From Mytilus trossulus (lineage: Eukaryota; Mollusca; Bivalvia; Mytilida; Mytilidae), in assembly GCF_036588685.1 (NCBI RefSeq), contig NC_086383.1, positions 38,510,171 to 38,574,170 on the forward strand: 64,000 nt of DNA. Direction: 5' to 3'. The number at the start of each line of letters is the position of its first letter. The first letter of the stretch is position 1. The translations under genes were made by a program, and so were the position numbers. A model generated the notes under the pieces. That model did not search any database, was not told the DNA's origin, and was given only the letters and a program-made list of their open reading frames with translations. Shown here one piece after another: positions 44,455-55,180 of the stretch.

Positions 44455-44665
44455 ATAGAGGGGGGGGGGATAGGACCTTTATCGGGACTCCGGGATCGGT
44501 TGTTATTAAGCTCGGGATTTCGGGATTGACCCTTTCGGGATCCGGGAATTCTTTATTTGAATTTCGGGACCCCGGGATTTTGTGTTTTTAAGTCAGGGAA
44601 TTAGGGATTTGGTGTTTTTAAGCCCGGGATTTCGGGATCAGGACCCCTCATATCCCCCTCAACAT
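44455..44665 (+). repeat. CGGGATTTCGGGAT repeat R7
   Basis: Loose tandem units of CGGGATTTCGGGAT(C/T), starting GGGGGGGGGGATAGGACC; opposite orientation to 39110-39310. Confidence 0.7.
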
Positions 44666-44869
44666 ACACCAGTCTGTTGGTAATTGCTTTATCTTTACAC
44701 TTAAAAACAACTTTCACGTACCTTAATTGAGAATACCCCTCAAACAGAATAACAGATGATAATCATTGACCTTTCCCCAGACAATTTAATGTGATTTTTC
44801 GTACGGGTATGGATAGTAAACGTGAGTAGAGTAAACCCCATATTGACAGAAACAAGTGCCTGTGGCGGA

Positions 44870-45018
44870 TCCAGAATGTTTTATCATGAATGAGGGAGGG
44901 GCCCTCTGACTGAACTTAGGGTGTCCGCTCCAGTCATGCCTTATAGATTTCCTATATTATAAACCAAATTTTACCACAAAATGGTGGGCCTTCACCTCCA
45001 CCCTCTGGATCCGCCAAT
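44870..45018 (-). mobile_element. MITE family R4 (right palindrome arm)
   Basis: GTGGCGGATCCAGAATGTTT to CCCTCTGGATCCGCC; the mirror of 43758-43917. Confidence 0.75.
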
Positions 45019-45459
45019 GTGTAACAATTATTGTATGTTTTAAAATTGGAAAATTGTGGCCAAGTACAAATACTGATTACTTCCCCTTAATTAGCATGGT
45101 TTTTCATTAATTTGTAGTCTCTTCAAATGATGAGAGATTCTAAACTAATGATTGTGTAGATTTATTAACGATACAATAATGTTTTTTTTTCTGGTCAAAC
45201 CTTGTAATGCTAATTTGCTTTTTAATCCTTTTTTTGTTTTTTTAATTTTTACTAGAAACTTTTAATGATACACTTATTTTAAAGGCTTATTATAAAAATT
45301 CAACATGAACTGTTGATACCAATTTATTGCATCGCTAGATGCGCGTTTCGTAAGATTTTTCATCTACCCCTACCATAGACAGTAGGGTTCATATCTCATG
45401 TCAAAACTAAAGTTCCTAATAAATCTACAATTATGACAAATGCGAGACATTACTATCAT

Positions 45460-47045
45460 TCTGCCTCTTTTGAAAAAGGGGGGAGTTTGTGCTTCCATAA
45501 TATTAGATTTGACCTTCCGGTCAACAGAAATCAACTTTAATGCTCATTTAACACGAGGTGGATGTAAACAGAAATAGCTTAGAACTTACATATACATTAT
45601 CAAAACAAGATCTGCATTTTTTTTTAAATCTACAAAAGAAAAGGAACGACAGTTTAGTCTCTCAGTCATTCCAGACAAACCAATATATAAAGAATATAGA
45701 ATAAGGGGGGGGGGGTTAAGAATGGAGAAAGGAAGGACCCCCTATCCAGAACCTCACACAGTCATTGATGGTTCTGCGTGTCCATCTTATTTCCCTATTT
45801 CTAAGCCGTCCAATAACTTTTATTTTTATACAATATACATATATGTAAATATACAACTCGGCTTTCGCAAACTTTATGCTTTATCATATGTAGATATATA
45901 TATATATACATTCATTCTGCAATCAAACCACTTGAAGGATGAACCGTTGGGGGTGGCACTGACTACCAGTCACGTTTAAGTGATTCCCTATATAAGCAAC
46001 CAATTTTTTTCCCTAAAAGGGGGGTCGCCCCCCCCCCCCCCCCCCCCCTGCTCCCCCAAAATCCGCCTCTGAATGATCATAACGTTAATCCCATTCAGTT
46101 CAGTGTTTTGTGGCGGATCAGCAAAATTTCTTTATGGGGGAGGTCACTCAGTGCCCCAAGTGGGACCCAGCTCCAGAGAAGGGAATCACTGAAGCGTGAC
46201 TGGAGTGGGGCCCCCTGTTAGGCAGTGATCCACTACTTATAACAAATTTAATCCGCCAGTGAATCATCTCTTTTTGTCATAATTGCCGTATAAAATCACA
46301 GGATAGTAGTAAAATTTCGACAATATTCAACAAGAGTTGGCCACATTTTTCAGAATTTAGTAGACGTTCATCTTCATAACGTACTACAGAACACAAATTC
46401 ATAGCATACTTTGCAGAGGCATGAAGTTCAGGAAATTGTTAAGCAATTGTTTAACCTTCAAGTGGTTTGATTGCAGAATGAATATGTGTACAAATAAAAG
46501 TTATTGGAATTAGAAATAGGGAAATAAGATGGACACGCAGACCCGTCAAGGACTTTATAAGGGAAGGGGCGAATCCAGTCATTTTAAAAAGGGACGGGGT
46601 CCTAACCCAGGACAAACGGGGGGTTCCAACTACATTTCCCCATTCAAATGCATTAATCGTCCAAAAAAAGGGGAGTTCCCATCCCCGGAACTTTGGAACC
46701 ATCCCCCCGCGATCCGCGCCTTGAGGGTATGGACGGGGTCCTCCCTTTCTCCATTCCTTAACACCCCTTTATTCTCTATTTTATATAGGTTTTCCTAGAA
46801 TGACAGACAAACTAAATTTTCGTTCCTCTTCTTTTGCAAATTTTTAAATTTTGCAGATCTTGTTTTAATAATGTATACGTAAGGTCTAAGCTATTTCTTT
46901 TTAAATCCACCTCAATTCAAATGAAAATATTTCTTTTCTCTTTCCATTTTAAGCATAAAAGTTGATTTCTGTTGACCGGAAGGTCAAATCTAATAATTTG
47001 GAAGCACCCCCCCTTCCTTTTTTTAAAAAGAGCAGAATGCTTAAA
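45460..47045. repeat. Large imperfect palindrome 2
   Basis: The left arm, about 45463-45943, and right arm, about 46452-47045, are reverse complements. Matching landmarks are GACCTTCCGGTCAACAG/CTGTTGACCGGAAGGTC, AAGATCTGCA/TGCAGATCTT, GGAGAAAGGA..GGACCCC/GGGGTCC..CTTTCTCC, ACGCAGA/CGTGTCCATCTTATTTCC and CTGCAATCAAACCACTTGAAGG/CCTTCAAGTGGTTTGATTGCAG. The spacer holds a C-run of about 20 and R4 pieces. It begins within about 10 bp of the end of palindrome 1. Confidence 0.8.
45970..46262. mobile_element. Two R4 MITE pieces around a poly(C) run
   Basis: 45975-46073 is an inverted partial copy with AGTGATTCCCTATATAAGCAACC and a long C-run (46029-46048), ending AATCCGCCTCTGA. 46110-46262 is a rearranged copy with GTGGCGGATCAGCAAAATTT and AATCACTGAAGCGTGACTGG. 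Confidence 0.6.
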
Positions 47046-47047
47046 TG

Positions 47048-47150
47048 TCAACTTCCAAGCAAGGACTGAATCTCATAAACTCGACATTTAAGCGCAAGAC
47101 TTCGGAAATGTCCGGAGAGCCGACAACCTTGCTTCAGAAGTTGGGTTTTT
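47048..47150 (-). mobile_element. MITE-like repeat R5, inverted copy
   Basis: TCAACTTCCAAGCAAGGACT to CAACCTTGCTTCAGAAGTTG, with TGTCCGGAGAGCCG inside; the reverse complement of 29272-29395. Confidence 0.75.
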
Positions 47151-47154
47151 GTTC

Positions 47155-48830
47155 CTACTTTTAACAGGGTTTGTTGTACCGGTATACGAATGGATTCCTC
47201 TCCCCCTTTTTATTCGAGTTTATGGATATGTTTATCCAGACGTCCTTTTGTATAGAGGAGCTCGGTTATTATGATAGTTTTATAACAAATCTTATAAGAT
47301 TTTGTATGAAACATAAAGCAGTATGCAAGAAAATGTATGATTATCATTTTTTCCTCATTTATAGGTGGTATTCTTTTCAATTTTCAATACTGTACAGATG
47401 CATTTAAATTTACCGCTAATGGTAAAGTCCCAAAAAGCGCTTTGAGTTCGAAATTAGCCTACATCGAAGGTTCGCATTACTTTACAAATACAAATAATTT
47501 CACCAATACCTTCATAAATTATAAATTAAAACAACAAACATTTTATAAATTCTAATGTTTTAATAAATTATAATTATCATGGTTTGTTCGATTCTAACAT
47601 TACAATGAAGTAGTGTCGATTGAGGCTTGTGTTTGTACCATTAACAAAAACTCATCACCCATGTGAAATTACAACCTATTGATTTACGTATACATGTGTA
47701 GTATTGAATAAAAATAATAAATCAGTAAACAAAAAAAATATTAAGGGTCGGTATAGTTTACAAAACGTTTAAACATGTTACATAACATAGACTCTATCGA
47801 TATCAGAGAAAATGATAAAACTGGTTGAAACTGGCTAGCACCACACTAAATTAAATTGCGATTTTGCTTGGACGGACACGTCCGCAAAAGAATAATCTAA
47901 TCAAAATATAAATCTCTGATTTCTATATCTATATTTTAATAAGATTGGCAAAAGGAAAATTTCGTACTGCTTTAATTAATTAAAAAAAATTTAGAAAAAA
48001 AGCCAATCGCAATTATATAGTATGTCACATCGATATTGATCAGAAATAGTTCGGAAATTCATTATTCAATCATATTTGATACTGAATAGATGATTAACGT
48101 AATTAGTGTAATTCAAGTTTGTAGTTTAGCATGAATTGGAAATATGACTTATTAATATCGGCATAATTCCGTTACCATGACAATTTATTGGGAATCGTAT
48201 CCGAGAACGGTCGTACTGGTTTGTAAATGTAAACAATTAGACACACATGTTAGACTTAGTACAAGTGTACTTGGATCCAATACGTTACGTATATAGCTAC
48301 AATTCCACAAACAAAGACATACATGAGTGGATTTGACTGACGTGAATTTAAGAAAAGAGGTAGGTGTATGTTTTCCTTCTTTCAAATGCATGACTGATGT
48401 ACACACTATTAAAGGGAACACCCATTATAAACTTCAAAGGGGGCGGGGTTATGTTTTTTTACTGAGTCATAAAAATATTATTTTATTTTCCAACGCTATC
48501 AATCAAATCATTTTGTTCAATGTTAGTCCTCTGCTTGAATGTGAAATTTTTTTTCTTATCAAAATGGGAGCAGAATAAAAAAAATATTGGAATAAACTAC
48601 CCCCACCCCCTTTAAGTAAGTTAAATGGTCGTTCTCTAAATGGGGAGATAAACCAACTATAATAAACAATCAAACGAGGAACACTACCAACGCATGTCAT
48701 AAAAAGAACGGGGTATAGGAAAAAACGTAGATTCTTGAAAAGACCAACAACAGTCTTGCGAATAAAAGATACAAATGAATTAGTATTCAAGAGGGGCGAG
48801 ATATATCAAAGCGACATTTAAACTCGTAGA
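47155..48830. other. Gene-free stretch
   Basis: Short ORFs in this region (47171-47555, 48185-48790) show no recognisable domain and AT-biased composition. An upstream exon of the PDZ gene could lie here but I cannot identify one. Confidence 0.4.
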
Positions 48831-48834
48831 TCGA

Positions 48835-49040
48835 AAATTAATAAACTGACAACGCCATGGCTAAAAATAAATAAAAGACAAACAGACAAATAATAGTACA
48901 CAAGATACAACATAGAAAACTAAAGACTAAGTATTACGAACCTTACCAAAAACTGGGGGTGATGTCGAGGGCTCTGCAAGGGTAATTAGATCCTGCTCCA
49001 CATGTGGCAACCGTCGTGCTGGTCATGTTATTTCATAAGA
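48835..49040 (+). repeat. Repeat family R2, partial copy
   Basis: ACTGACAACGCCATGGCTAA, CATAGAAAACTAAAGA, CTGGGGGTGATG and GATCCTGCTCCACATGTGGC, as in 11250-11645. Confidence 0.75.
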
Positions 49041-49149
49041 CTTATTGTAAACCCCAGTAAATCAATGGTGAACAAATTGAATGTTCCCTGACATAGAATT
49101 GATTGATTAATTGTAATAGTTCATGCAGATTCAGGATGAGAACACATAA

Positions 49150-49270
49150 GAAATGCATACCTTAGGCAAATTCTTAATAAGGGACGTCCGGGATGAAGGC
49201 AGGAGAAATTTGGAATGCCACCCTAAAATCAGGGTACATTAAACAGAGGCAGACAGTTTACCTTGCAACA
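49150..49270 (+). repeat. Repeat family R10, diverged fragment
   Basis: Words such as GGAGAAATTTGGAATGCCA and a TACATT block parallel GGAGAAATTTGGACTGCAAC at about 57483; short and weak. Confidence 0.35.
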
Positions 49271-49931
49271 TGCCTAATTCAGACCCTGCAAAGTTATTTT
49301 AAGGGTTCTTAACGAGCAGTGTGGCACTTTCTTTTCACGAGGGTCCCCATTTTAACCGAAAGTGCATGGTCATTTACTTGTACATCCCGCTCAGCCATAC
49401 TTTGAGGAGGTTTTTGCGGCCGCCAAAGGAAGACCCATATTTCTATTCCCGCTTGGGAAAAATGAAATTAAAATGCAAATTTTATTGCTGGAACTGTATT
49501 TATAGTACATCATGATATCGGATTTTGGTCGAGCTTCCGTCAATAATTTGTTTACACAATATTAACATTTAAAGGGGCACTATATATAGCTGTCAAATTT
49601 ATGTTTTTATCTTTATAAAAATGCTTTATCTTTGTTTCACTTTCAATGTTGATATTCGGCTTTTTTTTAATGCGTTATCAGTCTCAAGTTATGAGATTAA
49701 ATTGAAGTTCACATGGATACGGATTCAATGAGCTAGAATTATTCACTATCAATATTTCAATTTGACAAAATTAAACCATACTGGTTGCTAAAAGCGAATT
49801 ATTATTTCACTATTTAATTTTATTTTTGATTGAAAAAAAAATCAGACTTTAGATGTTATATATATTTCTCGTAGCCAGTGCTCCTTTAATTGTTTATACA
49901 AAATTAGTTAGATATATATCATATATTTTAG

Positions 49932-50084
49932 ATGGAAATAAAACTTACAGATCTTAAGAAGAAGTACTTAGGTTTGCCTCTAGAAATTGTTACCATCTAC
50001 AGAACTAAACCTACTTTTGGTGTGACGCTACAAGGTGGTGCAGACACCCAACAGACGGAAAGACCAATGGTTGTTCATATTGAG
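49932..50084 (+). CDS. PDZ-domain protein, exon 1 of the visible part
   Basis: It opens with ATG directly after TATATTTTAG, so this ATG may be the start or simply the first codon of an internal exon. 51 codons hold the PDZ strand A region, the carboxylate-binding loop TFGVT (residues 28-32) and GGADTQQTERPMVVHIE, typical of whirlin/PDZD7-type PDZ domains. It ends at GAG|GTAAAC in phase 0. Confidence 0.8.
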
Positions 50085-52051
50085 GTAAACATTGATGTCC
50101 TTACAGCTAATTTCATATAGAGCAAGAGTTTGGTTAGCTTGTTTGCTTTGTTTGTATATTGCACATTTGTAATTAGGATAACGTCCAATCCAATCATGAC
50201 ATATTATACAGGTTTAAATATGAAATAAATATAAAATATTTTTTAATATTATTTTATATATTTTATTTAAATATTCCTCATCAGGAGTCGAATTACATAC
50301 ATTTATATGGAACAAAGTTCGGGACCACGTGAAAACTTCGACTCATCCGAAATTTCGAGTCAGCCGAGTTCGAGACAACGAGAGTTAACTGTATAAAGAT
50401 GTCAATCTTAATTACAAAGCTTACGTTAATGTTTGTTGAAACAAAGCAAGCAATCCAACCAAAGTTTTACTCTACAAGCATTATGATCAGGATGTTCTAT
50501 GTTTGGCAGGGAAAAGCTATCCACAAAAGTTATAATGGTGTGTATGTGTGCAGCTATAGGTCACCGACCTGATCAATCTATTCAAATATATAACTCGGAT
50601 TTCGTCATCGTATATAGTATAACGAAATCCGAGTTCTATATTTTAATTAGATTGCGACCTGATTTATGTCTTACTTGTAAAACCTTGGTCTCTTATGGAG
50701 AATTGTCTCATTGGCAATCATACCACATCTTCTATTTTTATAAATCCTTCAAATATAAACCATTTTATAGCTTGTAAATGAGTTCAAATCAGTTGTTTTT
50801 TGTTGTTGTTATAACTTGTTTTATGACACAAGTATCATTTTACTTATATGACAAAAAAGAATTATTTTTATTCTGACAAAACACAACACACGACCATTTG
50901 CGCATCCAGAAGGGGGCTGGGGGCCTGTTCCCCCCTTTTCGTGCGAAAATTTGGTTGATATATAGGGAATCCTGAAGCACGACTAGAGCGGGCCAACCTT
51001 AGGTCAGTGGGTCCCCCCTCCATTATGAAAAGTTCTGGATCCGCCAACAATTGCAAGTACTATTCTTATTATTATTATGACAAAAACAACACACGACATC
51101 ATTAACTAGTATGATAGACAGCGGTCAAGATTTACCGCTGAATTGCATGTGCCTGACTTGGAACACATCATATTTGTATTTCGTTCATGTGGTTTTTTTT
51201 TTTTACATAAATCAGACTTTTAACGTTTTCTCGTTTGCATTGTTTAACATTTGTTATTTCATGGCCTTTTAAAGCTAACTTTATGGTTTGTGTATTGCTT
51301 ATTGTTGAAGGCCGTATGGTGACCTATATCAGTTGTGACTTCCTTTGTCATTTGGTCTCTGGTGGAGAGTTGTCTCATTTTCAATTATACCACATCTTCT
51401 TCTTCTTATATTACGAATGTGAAGAGTTTGATATAAAAAAGAAGATGTGGTATGATTGTCAATGCAAATTATATGATAATGTATAAAACATTGATGATTA
51501 GGTAAAACTCGTAAGTCGAAAACGAACGTCAATGCCATGGCAAAAATTGAAAACCGACCAATGATCCAAGTGCTCCAGGGTGGTTAAACAGATCATTAAG
51601 AACACGAGTGGCACCCATCGTATTAACATGACAAGTATAAACAACCGGTAATGTCATAATCGAGGAAAAGAGATGGGGGTTGTGGCTACGCAATTCGAAC
51701 ATATATTAGGGCCTGGGTGAGGGTTCTCCAAGTTCTGTATTTCAATACTCCGTTACTTCTCTATTCTTTCTTCTTTTTTGTTGTTGGAAGGGGGGCTTTT
51801 ATTCTTAAGCGAGACATATTATACAATCCATGATTTAATGACAGGTATTTCTTTTCTTACAGCCTTCAGGATCAGCGTTTGCTTCTGGTACGTTAAAGTG
51901 CGGACACGAAATTCTCGAGGTAAACGGAACATCCACGAATGGTTTAACACATGACGAAATTGCACACCTTATTTCTAGGGAATTTGATATTTCAACAAGC
52001 ATACTTCCTATGGAACTAGTTGTGAAAAGTTTTCGATGTGCACTTAACTGA
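49932..52051 (+). CDS. Single PDZ-domain protein, whirlin PDZ3-like
   Basis: Exons 49932-50084 and 51863-52051 join in phase 0 to a 113-residue protein consisting of one complete PDZ domain. The carboxylate-binding loop FGVT, the GGADT turn, the SAFASGTLKCGHEILEVNG block (residues 55-73) and the helix-B histidine (H81, class I ligand preference) are all present. The sequence is closer to the third PDZ of whirlin/PDZD7 than to TIP-1, from memory of those families. If complete, it would be a small adaptor; if not, these are the last exons of a larger scaffold whose 5' part I could not find in the preceding 3 kb. A poly(A) signal is at 52247. The 1.8-kb intron is full of R1, R2 and R4 repeats. 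Confidence 0.78.
50560..50745 (-). repeat. Repeat family R1, inverted end
   Basis: AGCTATAGGTCACCG near the left and GAATTGTCTCATTGGCAATC plus ATACCACATCTTCTA at the right. Confidence 0.65.
50900..51048 (+). mobile_element. MITE family R4
   Basis: TGCGCATCCAGAAGGGGGCT at the left, TTGGTTGATATATAGGGAATCC inside and AAAGTTCTGGATCCGCCAAC at the right. Confidence 0.75.
51300..51480. repeat. R1 ends in inverted arrangement
   Basis: GTTGTCTCATTTTCAATTATACCACATCTTC (about 51370-51400) faces AAGAAGATGTGGTATGATTGTCAATG (about 51440-51465) across about 40 bp, a potential hairpin. Confidence 0.7.
51495..51680 (+). repeat. Repeat family R2, diverged copy
   Basis: AACGTCAATGCCATGGCAAAA, then GATCATTAAGAACACGAGTG and GGCACCCATCGT, as in 11290-11480. 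Confidence 0.55.
51863..52051 (+). CDS. PDZ-domain protein, last exon
   Basis: The acceptor is TTTCTTTTCTTACAG (to 51862). 62 codons complete the PDZ domain: PSGSAFASGTLKCGHEILEVNG, then helix B starting at TH in GLTHDEIAHLI, and strand F (ELVVKSF), ending TGA at 52049-52051. Confidence 0.85.
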   Translation, partial: PSGSAFASGTLKCGHEILEVNGTSTNGLTHDEIAHLISREFDISTSILPMELVVKSFRCALN

Positions 52052-52246
52052 AAATTAAATTTGCCAAACACGGTTAAATATGTGTTCAAACTGTATTAGC
52101 TGATTTTGTGTGATTGACAGGATTAAATTTTAGTGTATGTGGAATTTCGGTCGGTAAAGTCGGTGATCCGATATGCATGGTGGAGTTTATGTTAGATATT
52201 CGTGCCCAAATTAAAAGCATCACTGATTCAGTCAAGCCAAGGATTC

Positions 52247-52252
52247 AATAAA
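52247..52252 (+). promoter_or_regulatory. Poly(A) signal of the PDZ gene
   Basis: AATAAA, 196 bp after the stop codon. Confidence 0.55.
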
Positions 52253-52554
52253 ATGCGTCTTTTTAATTCTGGAATCGTGTAGCAGATAGACGCTCACGTA
52301 TGATATGTTGTTATATAGCTTTTTGTGATTCGGTCAGTACTTTTGGTTTTATATAATTAAATAAGATGTGTGTCTCGTGTTTTGCCACTTAATTGTTGTC
52401 CCATGATTGGATTAAATGAAATCTGTATTCAATTTCATTTATTCTTCAAATGCCAAAATGAATGATTTTGTTGCATATGTGTATCTACAAATGTTTTTCA
52501 GAAAAACATAGCCGATGAGACATTTTACAAAAAAGGCAGGACAGGAAACTAGAT

Positions 52555-53345
52555 ATAGGAAGATGTGGTGTGAGTGCCAATGAGACAACTCTCCATCCAA
52601 ATAACAATTTAAAAATTAAACCATTATAGGTTAAAGTACGGCCTTCAACACGGAGCCTTGGCTCACACCGAACAACAAGCTATAAAGGGCCCCAAAATTA
52701 CTAGTGTAAAACCATTCAAACGGGAAAACCAACGGTCTAATCTATATAAACAAAACGAGAAACGAGAAACACGTATATATTACATAAACAAACGACAACT
52801 ACTGTACATCAGATTCCTGACTTAGGACAGGTGCAAACATTTGCAGCGGGATTAAACGTTTTAATGGGCCCAAACCTTCTCCCTTTTTCTGAAACAATAG
52901 CATAACATCACAACATATAAAAACATACGATAAAATATCAATTAGCAGACTTAACTCAATCAAAAAACGTATGATTACACAAAGAACGAATAAATTTGAT
53001 CTGCGATATCTGAATACAAATGCACAGTTAATTAAATATTAGAGACAAACAGTCATGACCAAAAGGCTATCAAACAAATTCAAACACACTGAGAAATATT
53101 TAACCAATCAATGTTCACTTTAGAAAAAAACCGTTTTTTTATAATCTTGAAGTTTATACAAATGTTGTAAGAATAAGTGAAAAATTGAAGATATTACAAA
53201 TAATCAAAGCTGGTATACAGCCAAGATCCATATAAATAAAAAATGACAAAAAAGCATTATAAACAGTATCAACAGGTCGAATTAACAAGAAAATAAGATT
53301 TGAGAGTACTCGCAGTTACTGACAGCTAGTTAAAAGCCAAAACCA
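52555..53345 (+). repeat. Repeat family R1, long diverged-subfamily copy
   Basis: GAAGATGTGGTGTGAGTGCC, GTACGGCCTTCAACACGGAG, GGCTCACACCGAACAACAAG, CCTGACTTAGGACAGGTGC and GAGTACTCGCAGTTACTGAC in order. Confidence 0.8.
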
Positions 53346-53354
53346 ATTAATAGT

Positions 53355-53520
53355 AAAAAACCTTCTTTAAGAGTAGACTAGTCCGACAGATAATCAATCT
53401 ATCTGTCTGTCGGACTAGGCTACTTCGAAAGGAGAGTAGTATACCTTACCTAATCATGACCTCACGGTACAGCTAGCAAGCAAGCTAACCAGATATTACA
53501 TGTGCCTACACACTGAATGC
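53355..53520. mobile_element. Hairpin MITE family R6
   Basis: GAGTAGACTAGTCCGACAGA mirrored by TCTGTCTGTCGGACTAGGCT, then AGCAAGCAAGCTAACC and CCTACACACTGAAT. Only half of the long palindrome is well kept. Confidence 0.7.
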
Positions 53521-53880
53521 AATCGGCTGTAAATGCATTTTTTAAAATCATTTTTTCATCAAAACTGTCTCGATCATTATACAAATTAACGGTTTTATAT
53601 GACATGCTGAAATATATACGTTAAATAGAATACACTATGAGGATGTTCCACGTTCTTTATTTTAAGTTTTGCTGCAATTTATATTGTGGATGGTTACATG
53701 TTTGGATGTTTGACAGTGTTTTCTGTCTCTGGTTTTCCCCATAGGATCCGATTCTATGTTGAACTGGTATCTATAATCATTTTTTACTTGGCGTTGGGCG
53801 CTTTAACGGAGAATATCTAGTGCTGATGTGGACATGTAAATGTATATATGAAATAACTTCACAACCACTATATTTTCAAC
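53520..53880. other. Gene-free stretch
   Basis: Nothing recognised. Confidence 0.4.
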
Positions 53881-53883
53881 CCA

Positions 53884-54054
53884 CTCAGTATTATTACAGA
53901 GCTACAAAAACTTCATGACAAAACTCATCTAAATCCTTACCTCAGTATTATTACAGAGCTACAAAAACTTCATGACAAAACTCATCTAAATGCTTACCTC
54001 AGTATTATTACAGAGCTACAAAAACTTCATGACAAAACTCATCTAAAGTCTTAC
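53884..54054 (+). repeat. 57-bp tandem repeat, three copies
   Basis: CTCAGTATTATTACAGAGCT begins at 53884, 53941 and 53998. The copies are nearly identical, differing around the CC/GC/GT dinucleotide before CTTAC. Confidence 0.9.
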
Positions 54055-54071
54055 CCTGATCATATAAGAGT

Positions 54072-54233
54072 TTATCAGAGGCGGATTTAGAAGGGGCCAG
54101 GCTGCATTCCCCCTTTTTGGAAAATTTTGGATGATTATAGTGGGAATCACTGAAGCATGACCGGAGCGGGCCCCCTCTTAGGCAGTCAGTGGGTCCCCAC
54201 TTATAAAAATTTCTGGATCCGCCACTAGTGTTA
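54072..54233 (+). mobile_element. MITE family R4, best-preserved copy
   Basis: CAGAGGCGGATTTAGAAGGGG to ATTTCTGGATCCGCCACTAG, with GGAATCACTGAAGCATGACC, GGAGCGGGCC and CAGTCAGTGGGTCCCCAC inside. The complementary ends give a short TIR of about 15 bp. Confidence 0.8.
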
Positions 54234-54419
54234 AATTGGATTCAAAGCAAAATTACATGTGCAAAACTAGTAATAACCTTATAAAGCAACCAAAACAATC
54301 ACATTGCTGCATGATCTATAATACTGGGTAATACGGTTTAAACGTTTCATGATGGAAACTTAACGGAAACTTAACACAATTATGAGCGTGAAATTGAAAT
54401 CAAGGTCATATACTCTGTA

Positions 54420-54719
54420 AGGGAGCTACCATTTGATTTTATGGGGGGGGGGGGCTAGGATGAAATGTGAAAAAAATAGGCAGGACAGGAGTTTTAAGTA
54501 AAAAAAAAGGCAGGATGAGCCACTTGGTAAAAAAAAACCGGCAGGATGACAATTTGTGTAAAAAAAAGTCAGGATAAACTAATAAAAAAAAGGCAGGACC
54601 GTATAGAGTAAAAAATAAAAAGGCAGGACAGAGATTACAACTAAAAAAAAAGCAGGACAAAATTGTTCATCCTAGCCCCCCCCCCCCCCCCCCATAAAAA
54701 TCAAATGGTAGCTCCCTAA
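54420..54719. mobile_element. Foldback element with poly(G)/poly(C) arms and internal tandem array
   Basis: The ends AGGGAGCTACCATTTGATTT..ATGGGGGG..CTAGGATGA and TCATCCTAGCCCC..CCCATAAAAATCAAATGG plus TAGCTCCCT are inverted repeats of about 45 bp. Between them are about seven units of (A)8GGCAGGA-type sequence, about 30 bp each. One minus-strand ORF (54439-54660) reads through it as a Phe-rich string and is not a gene. Confidence 0.8.
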
Positions 54720-54849
54720 TTGAAAAAAGATATCTTTGACCAACCATGTGAATAAAGAATCAATATTATAAAAGGATATCTGAGGTATACGGATCAAACT
54801 GCGGTATTGAAATATCTACAGGTTGCAGGTTGTGTATAGTATTACAGCA

Positions 54850-55040
54850 TAATGCATGGAATGTGTAGGTAAAGTTAATCTGGTAATATCTTTGTTCAGC
54901 CTGCTAGCTAGCTGAACCCTGAAGGCTAGGAGAAAACTAGTCCGAAAAAAAACCAATCTATCTGTCTCTAGCCTAATAATGACTTCAAGCCAGCTTACCA
55001 AAGGGGATAGTCATACCTTTACCTACACTTCCAATGAATT
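54850..55040. mobile_element. Hairpin MITE family R6, diverged
   Basis: GGAATGTGTAGGTAAAGTTAATC, CAGCCTGCTAGCTAGCTGAACC, AAACTAGTCCGAAA and CTTTACCTACACTTCCAATGAATTC mark the same palindromic plan as 20570-20735. Confidence 0.65.
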
Positions 55041-55129
55041 CTGCTGAAAAGAGAAACATACCGATCATCAATAAATGACCCTTTTGGTTTTGACAGATTA
55101 AGATATTCATCTCTTCCCTCTAAGAAATG

Positions 55130-55180
55130 TGAAGAATTGTCTCATTGGCAATCATACCGCATCTTCTTTTTTTCTTTTCT
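55130..55180 (-). repeat. Repeat family R1, inverted end
   Basis: GAATTGTCTCATTGGCAATC followed by ATACCGCATCTTCTTTTTTTC. Confidence 0.7.

Larger units (their letters stand above)
43320..45455. repeat. Large imperfect palindrome 1
   Basis: The left arm, about 43320-43943, and the right arm, about 44840-45455, are reverse complements with moderate divergence. Shared landmarks in order are GTAGTGTCTCG, CTACTTTCTATGGTAGGG, TACGAAACGCGCATCT, AACTTTTAATGATACAC-type sequence, CTAATCAAGGGGAA, CAATAATTG, the R4 MITE with GGCGGATCCAGA, and CACAGGCACTT..TTTCTGTCAATAT. The spacer of about 0.9 kb holds another R4 copy, part of R9 and the R7 repeat. This could be one long-TIR transposon or an inverted duplication. 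Confidence 0.8.
50085..51862 (+). other. Intron of the PDZ gene
   Basis: Bounded by GTAAAC and TTTCTTTTCTTACAG. It holds inverted R1 pieces (50560-50745, 51300-51420), an R1 piece in direct orientation (51436-51480), an R4 MITE (50900-51048) and an R2 piece (51495-51680). Confidence 0.75.

Noticed and set aside
48327..48360. Short exon ending AAAGAG|GTAGGT upstream of the PDZ gene
   Set aside because: A stop lies directly before it in frame, no acceptor is seen and the piece is too short to judge.
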